Shown one piece after another: positions 48,591-58,224 of a stretch of DNA of 64,000 nt. The notes beneath the pieces were generated by a model. That model was not told the DNA's origin. It searched no databases and saw only the letters and a program-made list of their open reading frames with translations. The stretch lies in assembly GCA_963752755.1 (NCBI GenBank), contig CAVVZJ010000003.1:620001-684000 (forward strand). Direction: 5' to 3'. Every line of letters begins with the position of its first letter. The stretch's first letter is position 1. The translations under genes were made by a program, and so were the position numbers. This DNA comes from CAVVZJ01 sp963752755. Lineage in GTDB: Bacteria; Planctomycetota; Planctomycetia; Isosphaerales; Isosphaeraceae.

Positions 48591-49424
48591 TCAGAGCCCC
48601 GCCGCGTCCCACTTGCGCCGGATCGTGACGATCAGCTTCGCCACCTTGGCGTTGACCTTCCGGAAGTACTCGTCCGCCTTCGCCTGGTCGAACTTCGGGA
48701 AGCCCTCGCCCGGTTTGTAGAGCCCGATCGAGGACGGCGACGGGTAGGCCGAATAGGTGCCAGGCCCTGGATTCGGTGTCGCGAGATCATCCGAATACTT
48801 GTCGGGATGGACCAGCCGGCGGTCGATCGCCTGGACGTACGCTGTCTCGTTCCAGCCGGCATGCCCGCCGTCCTCGCCGAAGACGTCGAGCGTGACATCC
48901 GAAGCATACGACCACCAGTTGATGACCAGCGTGCGCACCTTCTTCTCCTGTCCCACCTGCCGCGCCACCTCGTTGAGGATCGCCGTCTGCGGGCCACCGT
49001 GGCCGTTGAGGATGATCAGGTTCTGGAACCCCGTCTTCGCCAGCCCGCGGAGCACGTCGCCGACATAGGCCCGGTACGCCTCCTCCGAGATCGAGAACGA
49101 GCCGGGAAAGGCGTCCATGCTCCCGGTCACGCCATACGGGATCGCCGGCGCGATCATCGCGTTGACCTCGCCCGCGATCGCCTTCGCCATCGCCAACGGC
49201 GCCGTGATGTCGGCCCCGTTGTTGATGACGCCGTGCGGCTCCATCGTGCCTGTCGGCAGCAGCACGGTATCACATTTGGACGGCACCACATCCTTGTAAT
49301 CCATCCAGTTGATGTCGGCCAGCATGCGGGTCGGGATCGGCTCGCCTTCGCGGGGAGCGGCGAGCGATGCGGCAACGGCGATCAGGCCGAGGGCGGGCGT
49401 CGAGAGCAACAGAGCGCGTCGCAT
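48591..49424 (-). CDS. creatininase-family amidohydrolase, exported
   Basis: 277 residues with an N-terminal signal peptide (MRRALLLSTPALGLIAVAAS). Creatininase family metal-binding blocks follow: LLPTGTMEPHGVINNGADI (Glu and His), LIILNGHGGPQTAILNEVA (His), then GGHAGWNETA (His and Glu). The family hydrolyses cyclic or linear amides such as creatinine or formamidopyrimidines using two metal ions. Export is unusual for creatininase itself, so the substrate here is probably different. The frame is intact. It is not clearly in an operon with either neighbour. Confidence 0.88.
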   Translation of the reverse strand: MRRALLLSTPALGLIAVAASLAAPREGEPIPTRMLADINWMDYKDVVPSKCDTVLLPTGTMEPHGVINNGADITAPLAMAKAIAGEVNAMIAPAIPYGVTGSMDAFPGSFSISEEAYRAYVGDVLRGLAKTGFQNLIILNGHGGPQTAILNEVARQVGQEKKVRTLVINWWSYASDVTLDVFGEDGGHAGWNETAYVQAIDRRLVHPDKYSDDLATPNPGPGTYSAYPSPSSIGLYKPGEGFPKFDQAKADEYFRKVNAKVAKLIVTIRRKWDAAGL

Positions 49425-49506
49425 GGTCGTGGACCTCGCTTCGGGGACGTCCGGAACGGCCCGAGCCTACCCGCCGCCCGACCACCGGACAAGCGGCGCG
49501 CCGCCG

Positions 49507-50649
49507 TCACAACCCTCCGAACATCCGGTTCAGCGCCTCCCCGATGAAGTACCCGACCGCCGCCACCCCCAATCCCACGAGGAACATATCCCGTCCGCTC
49601 GCCCAGATCCCCCGACCCGTGAAGACGCTCCGCGCCGCGCCGACGCCGAAGTGCGCCAGCATGCTGATCGTCAAGGAGACCCCAAGCGCCGGAGCCAGCG
49701 GCAGGATCAGGAACGGCAGGATCGGGATGAACGCCCCGATCGCCGTGGCGATCCCGGTCACGAGCCCGTCTTTCAACGGCGTGACGTCCGTGCTCCCAAT
49801 CTGCAACTCCTCGGCCACCTTGGTTTCGAGCGCCTGGACCGGGTCTTCCATCAGGGTCTTCGCCGTGGAGCGGGCCTGTTCGGGGCTCATCCCCTTGGCC
49901 TCGTAGATCAAGGCGAGTTCTTCCTCCTCCAGCTCGGGCATGAGCCGGATCTCCTCGCGCTCCATCTCGATCTCGTGCGCGTGGACCTCCGCCTCGCTCT
50001 TGGCCGCGAGATAGCCGCTGGAGCCCATCGAGAGGGCATCGGCCACCAGGCCCGCCAGGCCGGTGATGATCAGGTGATGCGGCTGGACCCCCGCACCCAG
50101 CACCCCGGCCACCAGCCCGAAATTCGCCGTCAGGCCGTCGTTGAACCCGTAAACGATGCTCCTCAGGTACCCTCCCGTCGCTCCCGAGTGCCATGGCTCC
50201 GCCCCCCGTCCGAGCACCCCCGCCAGCTCCCGCGCATGCTCGGCGCTCTCCGCCGCGATCTCCGAGGCCGCCTCACGCGTGGTCGCCTCGGCCGACCCCT
50301 TCGCCAGCCTCAGATACGCCTGGACCTCCCGCCCTTCCTCGGCCAGGATCATCGGCAGGACCGTCCCCGTCCCGAACGTCTTCGCCACCCAGGCCGTCAG
50401 CCGCGCCTTCCGCGACGGCACCCGACCCGGCACCGGCCGGCCATGCTCGGCGAAGAGCGCCTCCCAGCGATCCACATGCCGCGCCTCGACGTCCGCCAGC
50501 CTCTCGAAGAGACGCCGACGCTTCGGGTCCTTCTCCGTCCCGGCCAGCTCGCGGTAGAGGTAGGCGGCGTCCACCTCGTCCGCGAGATGATGGTCCCAGT
50601 GCCCCCGTTCGGCGGCGTTCGGATCGGGCGACGTCCCGGTTTCACTCAT
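49507..50649 (-). CDS. ferritin-like domain fused to VIT1/CCC1 iron-manganese transporter
   Basis: About 380 residues. Residues 15-140 are a ferritin-like four-helix bundle with metal-ligand candidates in HHLADEVDAAYLYRELA, DVEARHVDRWEALFAEHG and EEGREVQAYLR. A VIT1-type transporter follows: YGFNDGLTANFGLVAGVLGA, GLVADALSMGSSGYLAAKSE, then HEIEMEREEIRLMPELEEEE as the cytoplasmic metal loop. Known erythrin/MbfA proteins with this fusion export iron or manganese. The ATG at 50649 overlaps the stop of the upstream lipoprotein gene as ATGA, so the two are translationally coupled. The frame is intact. No Irr/Fur-type site was recognised. Confidence 0.9.
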   Translation of the reverse strand: MSETGTSPDPNAAERGHWDHHLADEVDAAYLYRELAGTEKDPKRRRLFERLADVEARHVDRWEALFAEHGRPVPGRVPSRKARLTAWVAKTFGTGTVLPMILAEEGREVQAYLRLAKGSAEATTREAASEIAAESAEHARELAGVLGRGAEPWHSGATGGYLRSIVYGFNDGLTANFGLVAGVLGAGVQPHHLIITGLAGLVADALSMGSSGYLAAKSEAEVHAHEIEMEREEIRLMPELEEEELALIYEAKGMSPEQARSTAKTLMEDPVQALETKVAEELQIGSTDVTPLKDGLVTGIATAIGAFIPILPFLILPLAPALGVSLTISMLAHFGVGAARSVFTGRGIWASGRDMFLVGLGVAAVGYFIGEALNRMFGGL

Positions 50650-50960
50650 CGGCGCTGGCCTCGCATGAACTCGCGGAGGCGTCCCTGGGCCGATTCCCAA
50701 TGCCCGCCCTTCGCCTCCTCCGCGATGGATTCCAGCGCATTGTAGGCGGAACCGGGGAGTTTTCCCGCCTCATTTAACGCTTTCAGTTTCGCCTCACAAC
50801 GCTCCAGGGGCGGCACCTCCCGCAGCGAGACCGCCGTGAACATCGCGTCCACCGTCCGGAACGCCTCCCGATCCGGCCCCAATTGCGGCGGCCCCCCGCA
50901 TCCCGACGCCACCACCCCCAGCAAGGCCGCGACCACCGCAATTCTCCAGCACTTGCTCAT
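50646..50960 (-). CDS. small lipoprotein coupled to the ferritin-VIT1 gene
   Basis: 104 residues. The start ATG at 50960 has GGGAGGGAGG upstream. The signal peptide ends in the lipobox LGVVASGC, with the lipidated Cys at about residue 21. The mature part is helical and charged (EAFRTVDAMFTAVSLREV, LKALNEAGKLPGSAYNALES) and ends REFMRGQRR. Its stop codon overlaps the ATG of the ferritin-VIT1 gene. It is therefore a candidate accessory protein for metal handling at the membrane (inference). No known family was recognised. Confidence 0.75.
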   Translation of the reverse strand: MSKCWRIAVVAALLGVVASGCGGPPQLGPDREAFRTVDAMFTAVSLREVPPLERCEAKLKALNEAGKLPGSAYNALESIAEEAKGGHWESAQGRLREFMRGQRR

Positions 50961-51117
50961 CGGCCTCCCTCCCTCCCGATTGGGCCCGATCTCCGGCCGA
51001 CGTTCCCGGGGGGCATGCCCATGTCTTCGTGGTCGTGTTCGCCAGGACCTCGAATGCCGAATTCCTGCCCCCGTCTTCATGGACGTGCCACTCCAGCCGA
51101 ATTCCTGCCATCCTGCA

Positions 51118-52167
51118 TCAGTCCTCGATACTCAGCACCTCGCCCCCGTTCCGGGTCGAGAGGCCAACCCACGTCCACGGATAAATCGTCTCCTTGATGA
51201 ACCGCACCGAGCCGTCGCCCAGCAACACGTTCGCACCGCCGGGATGCTCGGACTCCATCTCGTCGGTGTGGCCGAACGGGTTGTTCGGCGCGTGGATGAT
51301 GATCTGCGGGTGGTCGTGCAGGTCGGGACCGCTGTGCGCCCCGACGAGGTTGCCGCCGCTGTTCGGGTCCGACGGCCAGCCCGGCCTCGGCGGCGTGCAG
51401 GCGAAGGGCACGACGCCCACCCACGTCGCATCGCAGAGCCTCGACGTCTTCTCCCCAAGGAAGACCGTGTTCGAGAGCCCGTCCGTCACGTCCGCCACTC
51501 TCGTGTGCGAGTTCCGGTAGAACGGCCCGTTGATGACGTGCTGACCCACGTTCGGGATCGGCTCCGGCACGTCGAAGTCATACGAGTACGCCGTCGGCCG
51601 TCCCCAGGGCTGGTTCACCCCCGCGTTCGTGACGTAGTGGCTCCGCGCCAGCCGGATCTCCGGCGTGTACAGCCCACCGTCGTTCGGGTTGTTCGAGTCG
51701 CCGTTCGTGTACCGGTGCAGGGAGAAGGCTCCGTCACCCCCCGTCGCCGACGGGCAGAGATGAACCGCCAGCTTCGTCCAGCCCGCCGTCGTGTTGTCGG
51801 GCGCCCAGCATGGCAGGTTCACGTTGAAGCTCGCATACAAGGGCGCCTGCTCCGTGTAACCCAGGATCAACGCCCCCCACGCGAAACCCGGCGTCGTGTT
51901 GATGTTGCCGTCCGGATAGCTCACCCCGTACGCCGACCCGACCGCCCTCGGGTCCCCCACGTAAGCCGGCGGAAATGTCCCGACCGCCGACTCGTAATTC
52001 GCCAGCGCCAGCCCGTGCTGCTTCAGGTTGTTCACACACTGGGCCCGCCTCGCCGCCTCCCGCGCCGCCTGCACCGCCGGCATCAGCAAGCCGATCAGGA
52101 CCCCGATGATCGCGATCACCACCAGCAGCTCGATCAGCGTGAAGCCCCTCCTCCGAACCCCATCCAT
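51118..52167 (-). CDS. DUF1559 domain protein with type II pseudopilin N-terminus (second copy)
   Basis: 349 residues. The ATG at 52167 opens MDGVRRRGFTLIELLVVIA, the prepilin-peptidase signal, then PAVQAAREAARRAQC, with HPGGANVLLGDGSVRF near the C-terminus. It matches the same family as the protein at 6945-7952 but differs through the middle. An internal His/Asp-rich stretch (HSGPDLHDHPQIIIH) is unusual. It is a single gene here, with a promoter-like pair at 52238-52266 and a strong palindrome just upstream. The role of DUF1559 proteins is unproven; extracellular pseudopilus-like export is the usual guess. Confidence 0.92.
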   Translation of the reverse strand: MDGVRRRGFTLIELLVVIAIIGVLIGLLMPAVQAAREAARRAQCVNNLKQHGLALANYESAVGTFPPAYVGDPRAVGSAYGVSYPDGNINTTPGFAWGALILGYTEQAPLYASFNVNLPCWAPDNTTAGWTKLAVHLCPSATGGDGAFSLHRYTNGDSNNPNDGGLYTPEIRLARSHYVTNAGVNQPWGRPTAYSYDFDVPEPIPNVGQHVINGPFYRNSHTRVADVTDGLSNTVFLGEKTSRLCDATWVGVVPFACTPPRPGWPSDPNSGGNLVGAHSGPDLHDHPQIIIHAPNNPFGHTDEMESEHPGGANVLLGDGSVRFIKETIYPWTWVGLSTRNGGEVLSIED

Positions 52168-52237
52168 CGTTTCCTCCCGCCCGGTATGCGGACTCTCCCA
52201 ACACGCGATTCGGCTCCGTAAATTCCCATTCAGGTGG

Positions 52238-52266
52238 ACTCTACAAAATGAGGACAGGAAACGCAA
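52238..52266 (-). promoter_or_regulatory. candidate promoter of the DUF1559 gene at 51118-52167
   Basis: On the minus strand TTGCGT (52261-52266) and TAGAGT (52238-52243) are separated by exactly 17 bases. The predicted leader is about 65 bases. The -35 is imperfect. Confidence 0.45.
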
Positions 52267-52273
52267 TTCAGTT

Positions 52274-52289
52274 TTTTGGTTAACCAAAA
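52274..52289. promoter_or_regulatory. 16-bp perfect palindrome upstream of DUF1559
   Basis: TTTTGGTTAACCAAAA, perfect dyad, seven bases upstream of the -35-like box on the minus strand. The position suits an activator or repressor site. As a hairpin it has a short TTAA loop. On the plus strand a T-rich tail follows, so a terminator reading cannot be excluded. Confidence 0.5.
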
Positions 52290-52392
52290 CTTTTTCTCCA
52301 GTCTCTCGGCTGTGGCGATCCACGAGCCTTCCGCGATTCCCGAAAACGGCTGATAAACCCGACCGCGAGCCCCTTTTCCGGTCCAGGGCCGG

Positions 52393-53157
52393 CTAATCGG
52401 GGGACGCCGAGGACGACCGTGCCGGCGACCGTCGCGGACTCTCGGCGGGCTGGGTCGGGGCGGTTTCGGGCGGAGTGGTCGGGGCCGACTGGCCGGAGCC
52501 GGCGGCCTCGGCCTGGAGGTCGTCGGGCGGCAGGGGGACCTCGTCGGTGATCGGCACCGGCGGGCCGACAAGCCGGCCCCCGCGAACGCGGGCGCGGATG
52601 TAGCGATAAAGCAGGATTCCGGCCACGCTCACGGCCGCGAGCACCAGCGCGTAACGCTTCATCTCCTCCAGCGTCGATTCGATCCAGCGCGTGAAGAAGT
52701 ATCCGGCGGCGAACATCAAGGACGTGCTCAGGGTCACGGCGATGAGGTCGGCCAGGAAGAGTCTCAGGGGGGGCAGTCGGAGGATGCCAGCGGTCAGGTA
52801 GGCGGCCGTCCGGAAGCCAGGGGCGAAGCGGCTCAGGATCAGGATCTTGACCCCGTGCCGGTGGAAATACCCCTGGATCTGCGCCTCGCGGGGCTTGGTG
52901 AGGAACTTGCGCGTCAAGGGAAGGCTGAGGACCCGCTCGCCGTGCCAGAAACCCAGACCGTAGACGATGAAATCGCCCAGGATCACCCCGAGGAAGCTGG
53001 CTCCGAAGGCGAGCGACGGGTCCATCCGGCCACGGTGCGCCAGCACGCCCGCCAGGATGATCGGCGCCTCCTCCGGTACCGGGAGCCCCAGGCCCCCCAG
53101 CACCAGGACCAGGACGATCCCCAGATACCCGAGCTGTCCAACGAAGTTTTCCGCCAC
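52393..53157 (-). CDS. DedA family membrane protein
   Basis: About 254 residues with several hydrophobic helices. The family features are LGYLGIVLVLVLGGLGLPVP then EEAPIILAG (conserved Pro/Glu), GDFIVYGLGFWHG and HGVKILILSRFAPGFRTAAY (conserved Phe-x-Pro-x-x-Arg). The Pro/Ser-rich cytoplasmic tail is long. DedA proteins are lipid scramblases/transporters (undecaprenyl phosphate, phosphatidylethanolamine) of the cytoplasmic membrane. I prefer the GTG at 53157; an ATG at 53214 would add 19 basic residues. The frame is intact. Confidence 0.82.
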   Translation of the reverse strand: MAENFVGQLGYLGIVLVLVLGGLGLPVPEEAPIILAGVLAHRGRMDPSLAFGASFLGVILGDFIVYGLGFWHGERVLSLPLTRKFLTKPREAQIQGYFHRHGVKILILSRFAPGFRTAAYLTAGILRLPPLRLFLADLIAVTLSTSLMFAAGYFFTRWIESTLEEMKRYALVLAAVSVAGILLYRYIRARVRGGRLVGPPVPITDEVPLPPDDLQAEAAGSGQSAPTTPPETAPTQPAESPRRSPARSSSASPD

Positions 53158-53268
53158 GCCAAGCTCGACCCTCGTCCGGCAGGGAGACCGCGGGCGGCCT
53201 CGCTTCGCCCGCATTTCCCCAACTTTGCCGATTCGAACCCGCTCCGGACAAGACTCGGGACCAGTCCG

Positions 53269-54239
53269 TCAACCTCCACCCGCCCGCCGCCGCGCCTGAT
53301 CGACGTCGGCCCGGATCTGGGCGAGCAGGTCCTCGACGCCGGAAAACTTGCGGGTTGGCCGGAGATACGCGATCAGGTCCAGGCTGAGGGGACGGTTGTA
53401 GAGGTCGCCCGCGAACCCGATCAGATGGGCCTCGACGGTCCGTTCCCTCGCCCCGAAGGTCGCGTTCGCGCCAATATGGACGGCGGCGGGGCAGGGGGGT
53501 CGGCTGGTTTCCGGCGCGAAGACTGCGCGACCGGCATAGACGCCGTCGGCCGGCACCTGCACGCCGATGCCGCCCAGGTTGGCCGTCGGGAAGCCGAGAC
53601 CCGCCCCCCGACCCGCCCCCCGGACGACCAGGCCGCCGAGCCGGTGCGGCCGTCCGAGCAAGTGGCTCGCCTCCTCCACCTGACCCTCGGCCAGGGCGTG
53701 CCGGATGCGAGTCGAGTTCACGATCTGGCCGTCCTGCTCGGTCGGCTCGGCGATGGCGAAGGCCAGCCCAGCCTCGCGGCACCAGTCGCCCAGGAGCCGG
53801 GCATCGCCGCCGCGGTCGCGGCCAAAGCCGAACGTCGGCCCTTCGACCATCCCCCGCGCTCGGAACTGCCCCAGCACCACCCGCTCGAAGAACTCGCGAG
53901 CCGTCAGGCCAAGCAGCCAGCGCCCCGTCTGGAAAACGCCGACCTCGTCGGCCCCGGCCTCCTTCAGCAGCTCGACCTTGCGCTCAAGCCACGTCAACGG
54001 CACCGGCGCCTGCTCCGGACGGAGTACCTCCGCCGGCGACGGGTCGAACGTCAAGGCCAGCGCCGGCGCCCCGACCCGGCCGGCCATCGACCGGAGGCAA
54101 CGAATCAAGGCCGCATGGCCCCGATGGACGCCGTCGAAGTTGCCGATCGCGAGGAAGGCGCCCGGAAGGCGTCGGGGACCGGGTCGAAGTTGGCGAGCCT
54201 GAGCACCGACGCGAGTCCCCCGGTCGTTTGGTCGGACAC
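53269..54239 (-). CDS. ribF: bifunctional riboflavin kinase/FAD synthetase (one frameshift)
   Basis: About 323 residues; makes FMN from riboflavin and then FAD. FAD synthetase motifs are FLAIGNFDGVHRGHAALIR, ALTFDPSPAEVLRPE, FGFGRDRGGDARLL and NSTRIRHALAEGQ. The riboflavin kinase domain follows: GAGLGFPTANLG with the Mg/ATP threonine, then VHIGANATFG and EAHLIGFAGDLYNRPLSLDL. The frame breaks near 54160: one extra G in TTCCGGGCGCC joins ANFDPVPDAF to RGAFLAIGNF. The GTG at 54239 is the likely start; an ATG at 54293 is possible. It stands alone on this strand. Confidence 0.9.
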
Positions 54240-54469
54240 GTTTGAGCCGGCGCGGGCGCGAGCCTCTCCGCGAAAGTTCCCGGCCAGGGCCAACGGCGAT
54301 TATCGCCCCCCCGCGACCGGACGGTCAATCCCGCCACCCAGCCCCCAGGGTCGGTCGGTTCTTACCCCCCGGTCGGTCCCAGGGGCCAATGCCCTCGTCC
54401 TCGTGGCCAGGCCAGACGTCGCTCAGGTCCTTGCCAGGCCCACGCGGACGTGGGCAGGCCAGCCGGTCA

Positions 54470-54478
54470 TGCTACAAT
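54470..54478 (+). promoter_or_regulatory. extended -10 promoter candidate
   Basis: TGCTACAAT, a TGn extended -10, sits 18 bases before the ATG at 54496. It matches the TGCTATAAT boxes of the dispersed repeats in style. No -35 is visible, as expected for extended -10 promoters. Confidence 0.45.
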
Positions 54479-54495
54479 GAGCCGGTGAAACGGGA

Positions 54496-55742
54496 ATGAC
54501 CAGCCAGCGGCCACGGGACGACGATGCGGCGATGAACTTCCTGATCCTGGGAGACGGACCCGAGGAACTGGCCTGGGCGCAGGCGATCCACGGGCATCCC
54601 GAGCACACGGTCGCGATCACCTGCCCGGGTCTGAAAGCCCTGCCGGCGATCCGGAGCACCGCCGACCTTGACGCCGCCCTGGCGACGCCGCGGGTCGATG
54701 CGGTGGTCGTCGGCGGCTGGTCGGAGCTGCGTTCCGAGGGGCTCCGACGCGCCGCCGCCGAAGGGCTGGCGATCCTCGCCTTGCACCCACCAGGCCCGAA
54801 CGCCGACCCCTACTATCAGGTCGCCCTGAGCCGCCAGGAGACCGGCGCCGTGGTCGTGCCCGACCTGCCGCTCCGGCTCCATCCCGGCTTTGCCGACCTG
54901 GAAAAAGCCCTCGCCGACGGCCGCCTCGGCGCCTTCCGCGGTGTCCGCTACGAGGCAACCTTCCCCCCCGACTCGCCCGACGCCGACCTCCTCGGCCGCG
55001 CCCTGCCGCGGACCGTCGATGCCCTCCGTGGCTTGCTCGGCGAGGTCGAGGCGGTCAACGCCACCGGCACGCCGACGAATCAACAACCCCGGAACAGCCT
55101 CCACGTCCACATCCGCGGCCCGCTCGGTCGCCACGGCGAGATCCGCCTCGAAGTCGGGCCGGCCCTGGCCCACGCCCCCGCCCGCTGGGTCGTCTCCGGC
55201 GCCGAGGGCTCCTTGACCCTGGAGCATGACCCCGACCTGCTCGGCCCTTCCCGCTTGATCCAGCGGTCGTCCTCCGGCGATCAGCGCCTCACCGAGATCC
55301 CCCCTGGGACCCGAAATCGGCCGTGCTCCGCGTCCTGACCGAATCCGTGGCCGGCCGCTCCCGTCCACCCGACCTTCTCGACGCCACCCGCGCGATGGAG
55401 GTCTCCGAGGCCGTCGCTCGGAGCCTTCGTCGCGGCCGGACGGTCGATCTGCACTACGAGGAGATCAGCGAGCTGGGCAGCTTCAAGGCGTTCATGACCT
55501 CCCTCGGCTGCGGCCTGCTTTTGCTCCTGCCGGTCCTCTACACCTTGACCCGCATTGGACTGGCGTTCGGCCTCACCTGGATGAGCTATGTCGCCTGGTC
55601 GCTTCCCGTCCTGCTGCTCGCCTTCGCCCTCCTCCAGCTCCTCCGACTCGCCGCCCGACCGTCCCACCCCCCGGCCGCGAAGCCGCCCACGACGGCCCCC
55701 CAACGGTCGCCCACAGTCCGGGAGTCGCGAGACCTGGACTGA
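54496..55742 (+). CDS. Gfo/Idh/MocA-like oxidoreductase with C-terminal membrane region (one frameshift)
   Basis: About 416 residues. The N-terminus has a Rossmann-like opening MNFLILGDGPEELAWAQAI, then VDAVVVGGWSELRSEGLRRA and ALHPPGPNADPYYQVAL, followed by a beta-rich substrate domain typical of Gfo/Idh/MocA proteins. One frameshift lies near 55303: one more C in GAGATCCCCCC restores PPWDPKSAVLRVLTE. The end carries a tail-anchor-like double helix (CGLLLLLPVLYTL, SLPVLLLAFALLQLL). The catalytic Lys of the family is not obvious. The start is 54496, or 54532. It probably acts on a sugar or polyol with NAD; the substrate is unknown. Confidence 0.7.
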
Positions 55743-55843
55743 CCGGACAGGAAGGAGGCCTTCTCCCCGGGCGTGGACCGCACGCCTGACAGGAAGGCGA
55801 CCCGCCGCCCACGGCGTCACGCCAACCGCGCCAACCTTCCATT

Positions 55844-56183
55844 CGTGTGCTATAATTATCGCTAGCTCTCTGGCAATCCGGCTGACCTTCCGCTCATCCA
55901 ATCCCGCCGCGTCGCCGCGACGCCGTGGCGCGTCCCGGGCGCCGAACGAACTTCACAATAGGCAAAATGCCTCGATCAATCCTTTGTGTTCCAGGAACTT
56001 GCGATTTGAGCATCGCCGCGATTGGCAGCGTCCCCACGGCGTCTTCTGACCGTCCCGCAGGCATCCCCGGCGCGTCGCCTCGTCGTCTCCAGGCCGTCCC
56101 GGGCACGGACGAAGCGTCAAAAAAAAGCGGCTTTCGCCATCCGAGGAGGGCACCTCGCCGGACGCGATCCCGCCATCCGCAAT
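55844..56183 (+). repeat. dispersed intergenic repeat, copy C (340 bp)
   Basis: Opens with CGTGTGCTATAAT (TATAAT at 55851-55856) and shares CTCTCTGGCAATCCGG with copy B. The core GGCGCCGAACGAACTTCA is at 55938-55955, followed by CAATAGGCAA. It then has a GCGTCC/CGTCTTC-rich zone, a run of eight As in GTCAAAAAAAAGCGG, and an end at GATCCCGCCATCCGCAAT (56166-56183). It lies between convergent genes and has the orientation of the upstream oxidoreductase gene. Confidence 0.8.
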
Positions 56184-56203
56184 CTGCAATTCCCCCCAGA
56201 GGC

Positions 56204-57833
56204 TCAGCGCCGGGCGTCGGGAGCACCGGCGCGGGCCGAGGGGTCGAGGCCGATGATCCGGCCGCGGGGACGGGCGCGATCGACGAGCACGGGGCCGGTC
56301 TCGGCGACCCCCCGGTGCCCGAGGGTGTCCTCCACCTCCACCTTCACCCGGAACTTCGGCGGCACGCCGGCCGGGACCGTCCAGATGTACTGGCCGGAGT
56401 TGTCGGTCCGGCCGGTGATCGGGACCCAGGCGGCGTTGCCAGCCCCTTCCGGGCGATAGGAGAGGACGACCGGCCTCGGGCCAAGGTGCGGATCGCTGGC
56501 GCGCCAGGTGATCAGGACCTTGCCGGCGTGCGAGCCGTTACCGGGCCGGGGTGGATCGACCTGCACCACGGGCGGCGTGCTATCGACCTCCACCCACATC
56601 TGCGGCCGGTCGCCGGGCGCCGGCGGCGGGTCGCCGAGACCGGAGTGCCCTTGAACGGCCAGCCAGAGGCCATAGGTCCCCTCGCCGCCGACATCGACCT
56701 CGTAAGGGGTCGCCCGATCCACGTCCTCGGGCTGGGGATACCAGGTCCGGCCGCCGTCGTGGGTGACCCAGAGCTGGACCTTTGCCGGGCCGGCCGGGCC
56801 GGCGTCCTCGACGGCGTACTGGAGCGGGAACCTCGGGCTGCCCGCCAGCAAGGCCCGGTCGCCCACCGGGGCCGGCGCGGCCGCCGCCGGCGCGGGCGAA
56901 CGTTCGGGTACGGGGGCCCCGCCCAGGTCCAGGCCGGCATCCGGCGAGGGCTGGCTGCTGGCCGGGCCGAAGCCGGCGAACGGGTCCTCCACCGCGGCGA
57001 ACTCGTCCCGGCCGGGACTCGTCCGCGACGAGATCGGCGAGACCGGCGGCGGGGCGTCGAACTCGCGAGCATTGACCGTCGCGGCCGGAGGCGCCGAGGC
57101 CATGCCGCCGGGCAGGTCGATCTCGACCTGTCGCTCGTTGCCCGCCCGGTCGCGGACCGTCGCCCGGACCCGCAACGGGTCGGACGTGCCAGCGTCCCAG
57201 GTCTTCGACCCGACCAGCCGGAAGTCGGCCCGCGACGAGCCGACGAGTTGCAAGTCCGAGTCCCTCAACGAGATCGGACGCCATTCGAGCGAGCCAGAGT
57301 CCTCGACCTGATATTCCAGGTGGAACGACCGGCTCAGCAGGTATTCGTCTCGGACCTCCCACCGCACGGCCGCCAGGGCCCCGCGGCGACCCTGGCCGTC
57401 CAGCACGATCGTCGGCGGCGCGGTGTCCACGACAACCTTCAGGCTCGGCTCGGCCTGGCGGTCGTCGGCCGGGTAAATCTTGCCCAGCGTGTCCACCGTC
57501 TGAAGGGCGAACCAGTACTCGCCGTCCCGCGAGGCCCGGAACGGGAATTCGGGCCGATCCGGCGGGGTCTGGCCGAACTCCTTCCAGTGGAAGCCCCGGT
57601 CGTCGGAAACCCAGAGCCGGACCTCCCGCACCAGCGAGCGCACCTCCGGCAGGATCGTCACCGGAATCCGGAACGCCTTGCTCTGATAGTAGATCGTCTT
57701 GACCGGCGTTTGTCCTGCCTGGCCCGGCGCCCCGGCTTCCTGCCCCGCAGCCTCCCGGGGCGCGACGACGACGCAGGCCAGGGCCATGCCCAGCCCGACG
57801 GCCGCCAGTCGCCCCCGTGATCCGCTTGGCATC
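56204..57833 (-). CDS. secreted protein with Ig-like/fibronectin-like domains
   Basis: About 542 residues. The ATG at 57833 is preceded by CGGAGGG. A signal peptide ends around REAAGQ. Four roughly 100-residue beta-sandwich blocks follow, each with W-x-V-x-D-x-G-x-x-W-type strands (WVSDDRGFHW, WVTHDGGRTW), VVVDTAPPTIVLDGQ and VEVDSTPPVVQVDPP repeats, and an Ala/Pro-rich linker in the middle. No catalytic motif was seen. It is presumably an envelope or extracellular structural or binding protein. The frame is intact. It ends 20 bases after repeat copy C on the opposite strand. Confidence 0.75.
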
Positions 57834-58224
57834 CTCAACCCTCCGGGATCAGCCGTCCCCCGGACCCCGACGCGCGGCCGACGGCCCGACCCCGACTCCC
57901 GATCATCCCAACTCGACCGCCTCCCCGGCGACGTGCCTGGGACCCGCGACCCGCACCCGACCGGTTCCCGGATCGTCTCCTGCATCCGTCCCCAGTTTCC
58001 GAACGCACCCACCCCGGGCGCGGGAAGGTCCCATTGCCACCGTTATCGACCCCCGGTCCGCGTTCGCTTGAACCGAACGTGCCGAGAATTCCGGTTGTAG
58101 CGAGACACCCTCACCCCGCCCCCCGCCACGAACCTCTTCCGGGGATTCTGCGCTGTTCCCCCATCTTTCCTGGATCTCTCGGAAAGACGAGGCTGGGCGG
58201 CTCAGTTCGGTTCCGAAGACCGGT
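57834..58224. other. intergenic, no gene seen
   Basis: About 390 bases between two minus-strand genes. No frame has recognisable protein features and no clear -35/-10 pair was found. It should contain the promoter of the secreted Ig-like gene. Confidence 0.4.
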
